9,228 nt of DNA from a bacterium (GTDB lineage Bacteria; Latescibacterota; UBA2968; UBA8231). The stretch lies in assembly GCA_027593305.1 (NCBI GenBank), contig JAQCJA010000155.1:1-9228 (forward strand). Direction: 5' to 3'. Made by a program: the position numbers and the translations under genes. This document shows, piece after piece, positions 6,540 through 9,228 of the stretch. A model generated the notes under the pieces. The model saw only the letters and a program-made list of their open reading frames with translations, made no database searches and was not told the origin of the DNA. The number at the start of each line of letters is the position of its first letter. Position 1 is the first letter of the stretch.

Positions 6540-7907
6540 TCAGACCTCTGAGTAGTAGCCCTGCTCGTTGTGCAGCGAAATGTCGAGGCCACGATCCTCT
6601 TCGTCCTCGGCGACACGCAGGCCGATGAAGCCATCGACCAGTTTCAGAATGATGTACGACATGACGGCGCCATAGACGACCGTAACCAGTACGCCGACAA
6701 ACTGGGCCGCCAACTGACTGCCGATCGTCATACCCTCGGCAAGGCCCTGTCCACCGAGCGATTCACCGGCAAAGACACCCGTCAGCAGGGCCCCGACGAT
6801 CCCGCCGACGCCATGAACGCCAAAGGCATCGAGGGAATCGTCATACCCCAGCTTGTGTTTCAGGCTGGTGGCGCCCAGAAAGCACACACAACCAGAAATC
6901 AGACCAATGGCGATGGCTCCCATGGGGCCGACGCTGCCGGAGGCGGGCGTGATGGCCACGAGGCCGGCGACGGCGCCGGTGACGATGCCGAGAACGCTCG
7001 GCTTGCCATGTTTCACCCACTCCACCAGCATCCAGGCGAAAGCTGCAGCAGCCGTGGCCACCTGCGTAACCAGCATGGCCATGCCCGCGGTACCGTTGGC
7101 GGCCAATGCCGATCCGGCATTGAAGCCGAACCAGCCGACCCACAGCATGGAAGCACCGACGACGGTCAAGACAAGGCTGTGTGGTGGAATCAGAGTCTCG
7201 GGGTAGCCGCGCCGTTTGCCCAGCAGGATGGCTGCCACCAACGCGGCGATACCGGCATTGATGTGCACCACCGTGCCACCGGCAAAGTCGAGGACGCCCT
7301 TGTCCCAGAAGAACGCCCCGTCACCACCCCAGGCCATGTGACAGATGGGTGCGTACACAAGTGTCGACCAGATCGCCATGAACAGCATCATCGCCGAGAA
7401 CTTCATGCGCTCGGCGAAGGCGCCGGCGATCAGGGCCGGCGTGATGATGGCGAAGGTCAGTTGAAAGGTGACGAACACCGTCTCCGGAATCGTGCCGACG
7501 AGAGCATCGATACCAACCCCCCGCAACAGCGCCTTCTCGAGTCCACCGACGAAGGAACTGAGGTTCAGGACCCCTGCTTCCATGCCGGTCGTGTCAAAGG
7601 CGAGGCTGTATCCCCACAGGATCCAGATGAGCGTCACCATCGACGTCAGAGCGAAACACTGCATGAGCACGGACAACACGTTCTTGGCGCGCACGAGCCC
7701 GCCGTAAAACAGAGCCAGTCCGGGAATCGTCATGAACAGGACGAGAACGGTGGATGTCAGCATCCATGCCGTATCACCGGAATCCAGTCCGTCGGCGTGC
7801 GCCGCGCCGGGAATCAGCCAGGCGGCCAGCCCGAGCATGACAAGGGCCCGCCGGAAACGGCTCCTGGATCGATGTCCCGTGGTCACCGGGTCAGGTGAAC
7901 CGTGCAT
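6540..7907 (-). CDS. amt: Ammonium transporter (Amt family)
   Basis: Trimeric inner-membrane ammonium channel, 455 residues. I choose ATG 7907 over the in-frame GTG at 7925: AAGGAG lies 6 bases before the ATG, whereas the GTG would overlap the previous gene's stop and the ribosome site itself. An Arg-rich start and hydrophobic stretch end in AAHADG (35-40), a likely signal peptide cut after Ala38; about 11 membrane helices follow. Family residues are present: Phe148 and Phe262 (gate), Asp207 in LDFAGG, the twin pore histidines His215 (GGTVVHINA) and His365 (FGVHGVGG), and Ser266 in FNAGS. AERMKFSAMM and GALLTGVFA are also typical. The cytoplasmic tail ends SLHNEQGYYSEV. The amidohydrolase gene lies 14 bases upstream and glnK 21 bases downstream, so these are likely co-transcribed and GlnK is the expected partner. 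Confidence 0.97.
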   Translation of the reverse strand: MHGSPDPVTTGHRSRSRFRRALVMLGLAAWLIPGAAHADGLDSGDTAWMLTSTVLVLFMTIPGLALFYGGLVRAKNVLSVLMQCFALTSMVTLIWILWGYSLAFDTTGMEAGVLNLSSFVGGLEKALLRGVGIDALVGTIPETVFVTFQLTFAIITPALIAGAFAERMKFSAMMLFMAIWSTLVYAPICHMAWGGDGAFFWDKGVLDFAGGTVVHINAGIAALVAAILLGKRRGYPETLIPPHSLVLTVVGASMLWVGWFGFNAGSALAANGTAGMAMLVTQVATAAAAFAWMLVEWVKHGKPSVLGIVTGAVAGLVAITPASGSVGPMGAIAIGLISGCVCFLGATSLKHKLGYDDSLDAFGVHGVGGIVGALLTGVFAGESLGGQGLAEGMTIGSQLAAQFVGVLVTVVYGAVMSYIILKLVDGFIGLRVAEDEEDRGLDISLHNEQGYYSEV

Positions 7908-7913
7908 GTCTAT

Positions 7914-7919
7914 CTCCTT
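7914..7919 (-). promoter_or_regulatory. Ribosome binding site of amt, deciding its start
   Basis: The minus strand reads AAGGAG, 6 bases before ATG 7907. It sits between the amidohydrolase stop and amt, and would lie inside the coding sequence if the upstream GTG were used, so it argues for the shorter amt. Confidence 0.85.
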
Positions 7920-7921
7920 AT

Positions 7922-8755
7922 TCACGAAGAAAATCGATAGGCCTTGCGGCCGTTCGCATACCAGAATTTGTCCGCCTTCTCAGAACCCAGCCGATCCACG
8001 TACTGTCGGACGATACTGACAACGCTGGCGAAGTCAGCAGCGCGGTCACTGACGGGCCAGTTGGTTCCGAAAAGGACACGATCCTCGCCGAATATCCGCC
8101 ACAGGGCATCGAGCGTGGGCAGGTAGTAGGCCAGGTCGGCGGGGGCCGGTTGGGCGACGGCCTGTTCCGCCAGCGCTGATACTTTGCAGTACACATTGCG
8201 GCATTCTGCCACACGGGACATGGCATCCTGCCAGGCGCCATCCGGCTCGTTTCCATCGATCGGTACATGAGCTATATGGTCGATGATGATGCGCAGTTCC
8301 GGATACAGCCGCGCCACGGCGCCGACGGCGTCGATCTGCTCTCCACGTACCAGGACATCCAGAGCGAGCAGGTTCTTACCCAGTTGCTCGAGGTCCTGCA
8401 GAATGGTACCCGAATACAGGTTGTCGAAATGGCTGCCCCCGAGACGGATGCCGAGGAATTTCGGCTGTTCGGCAAAACGTGCCAGACGGGCGGCGAACCC
8501 CTCCCCTGGATCGATGTGGCCAACGAACCCCACGAGCCACGGATCTTCCGCGGCCAGATCGAGGATCCACTGATTGTCTTCCAGCCAGGAGCTGGCTTCC
8601 ACAACGACCGTGCCGGTGATCCCCTGCGCCGCTGCCAACTCGCGGTGATGCCGCGGCAGGACGGTGCGGTAGAGCAGTTTGTTGTCCGCTGGTGGCCAGG
8701 GAATTCCCTGGGGACGTGTTGGATCGTAGAAGTGTGTGTGGGTGTCGATGATCAT
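7922..8755 (-). CDS. Amidohydrolase family protein, TIM-barrel sugar-lactonase-like (COG3618 type)
   Basis: A metal-dependent hydrolase of the amidohydrolase-2 family, 277 residues, cytoplasmic. Relatives include L-fucono- and L-rhamnono-lactonases and 2-pyrone-4,6-dicarboxylate lactonase, so hydrolysis of a sugar lactone or similar ester is the best guess. MIIDTHTHFYDP carries the metal-binding His6-x-His8. VVVEASSWLEDNQWILDLA (50-68) and GFVGHIDP (76-83) match the barrel strands, IIIDHIAHVP (156-165) carries the conserved D-H, and VLFGTNWPVSD (227-237) is the late metal/catalytic segment, with Asn232 where many members have Asp; an N is seen in some relatives. The start ATG 8755 has only a modest GGGAAG upstream. 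It lies 114 bases after polA on the same strand, and a TTGACG at 8868-8863 is the only promoter-like hint there. amt starts 14 bases downstream. Confidence 0.88.
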   Translation of the reverse strand: MIIDTHTHFYDPTRPQGIPWPPADNKLLYRTVLPRHHRELAAAQGITGTVVVEASSWLEDNQWILDLAAEDPWLVGFVGHIDPGEGFAARLARFAEQPKFLGIRLGGSHFDNLYSGTILQDLEQLGKNLLALDVLVRGEQIDAVGAVARLYPELRIIIDHIAHVPIDGNEPDGAWQDAMSRVAECRNVYCKVSALAEQAVAQPAPADLAYYLPTLDALWRIFGEDRVLFGTNWPVSDRAADFASVVSIVRQYVDRLGSEKADKFWYANGRKAYRFSS

Positions 8756-8869
8756 GCTGTCTTCCCGTCCCTCGCTTCGAGTGTGGTCCAGTGGATGTCC
8801 ATCAGCGCCCCCTGCAGCGACGCCGTCGACCTCGGACCCAATCCTCTCATCACTGCATCCGACGTCAAG

Positions 8870-9228
8870 TCAATGGGCCTCCAGCCAGTTGTCACCCGTC
8901 CCCATCTCGATCACGATGGGAACCTTCATCGGGATTGCCTGCCGCATCGCCTCTGCCACGACCTGGCGGACCTCGGACTCCTCGTCGCGATACATGTCGA
9001 AGACGAGCTCGTCGTGCACCTGCAGCAGCATGCGGGTCTTCCAGCCGCGCTCCACCTGATGCCTGTGGATGGTGATCATGGCGAGCTTGATCATGTCGGC
9101 TGCCGTCCCCTGAATCGGGGAGTTGATGGCATTGCGCTCGGCGGCGGCACGGATGGGACGGTTGCGCGAATTGATGTCCTGCAGATAACGCCTGCGCCCA
9201 TTGAGGGTCTGCACGTAGCCGTGCTCGC
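8870..9228 (-). CDS. polA: DNA polymerase I, C-terminal end (5' part outside window)
   Basis: The last 118 or so codons of the family A replication/repair polymerase. The frame is open to the window edge; the codon at 9214 is an internal GTG (Val), not a start. Visible landmarks are EHGYVQTLNGRRRYLQDIN, the finger/palm segment after the O-helix, AERNAINSPIQGTAADMIKLAM, and motif C LLQVHDELVFD with the catalytic HDE. The end VPIVIEMGTGDNWLEAH matches the usual Pol I terminus (vgxNWxEAH). The gene is complete at its 3' end, and no T-run terminator is seen before the amidohydrolase gene. Confidence 0.97.
   Translation of the reverse strand, partial: EHGYVQTLNGRRRYLQDINSRNRPIRAAAERNAINSPIQGTAADMIKLAMITIHRHQVERGWKTRMLLQVHDELVFDMYRDEESEVRQVVAEAMRQAIPMKVPIVIEMGTGDNWLEAH

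Noticed and set aside
6570..7898. 442-codon plus-strand open frame opposite amt
   Set aside because: Its His/Gln/Asp/Gly-rich composition is the antisense image of membrane-helix codons in amt, a known artefact in GC-rich genomes.
8756..8869. A sigma-54 (nitrogen-controlled) promoter before the amidohydrolase-amt-glnK run
   Set aside because: I looked for the GG/GC double element (TGGCAC-N5-TTGC) on the minus strand and found no acceptable match; only a lone TTGACG without a paired -10.

Overview
The window is compact, GC-rich bacterial chromosome with almost no non-coding DNA. The organism looks Gram-negative: there is a lipoprotein with a clear lipobox and an Amt transporter with a cleavable signal peptide. 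It is probably an uncultured environmental lineage, but I cannot assign a phylum from the sequence. The standard code is in use, since TGA ends most genes here. There are no tRNA or rRNA genes, no CRISPR and no insertion sequence.

Plus strand, 1-3132: a four-gene block. It has the C-terminal end of an ABC-2 type ATPase, two integral-membrane permeases of the same uncharacterised exporter family (COG4586/COG4587/COG3694 arrangement), and a lipoprotein alpha/beta-hydrolase coupled to the second permease through a TTGA start/stop overlap. Two of the four carry lesions. The first permease has an in-frame TGA where the family has a tryptophan. The hydrolase loses its frame in a G5 run just before the expected catalytic histidine, which can be read in another frame. 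Either this block is decaying or the assembly has point errors here.

Minus strand, 4552-3080: a divergent Fe-S-type glutamine PRPP amidotransferase (PurF family), converging on the hydrolase with overlapping 3' ends. The glutaminase residues and all four cluster cysteines are present, but part of the PRPP site is altered.

Minus strand, 9228-4692: the 3' end of polA, then a closely packed run of an amidohydrolase of the sugar-lactonase type, amt (ammonium channel), glnK (P-II regulator) and a protein that looks like an (alpha/alpha)6-toroid carbohydrate-active enzyme. Gaps in this run are 14, 21 and 39 nt, so it is probably one transcript. It places the universal amt-glnK ammonium module between two genes that look catabolic, a context worth checking. 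I see no clearly new biological system. The most notable points are the two gene lesions, the unusual PurF homologue and the amt-glnK neighbourhood.
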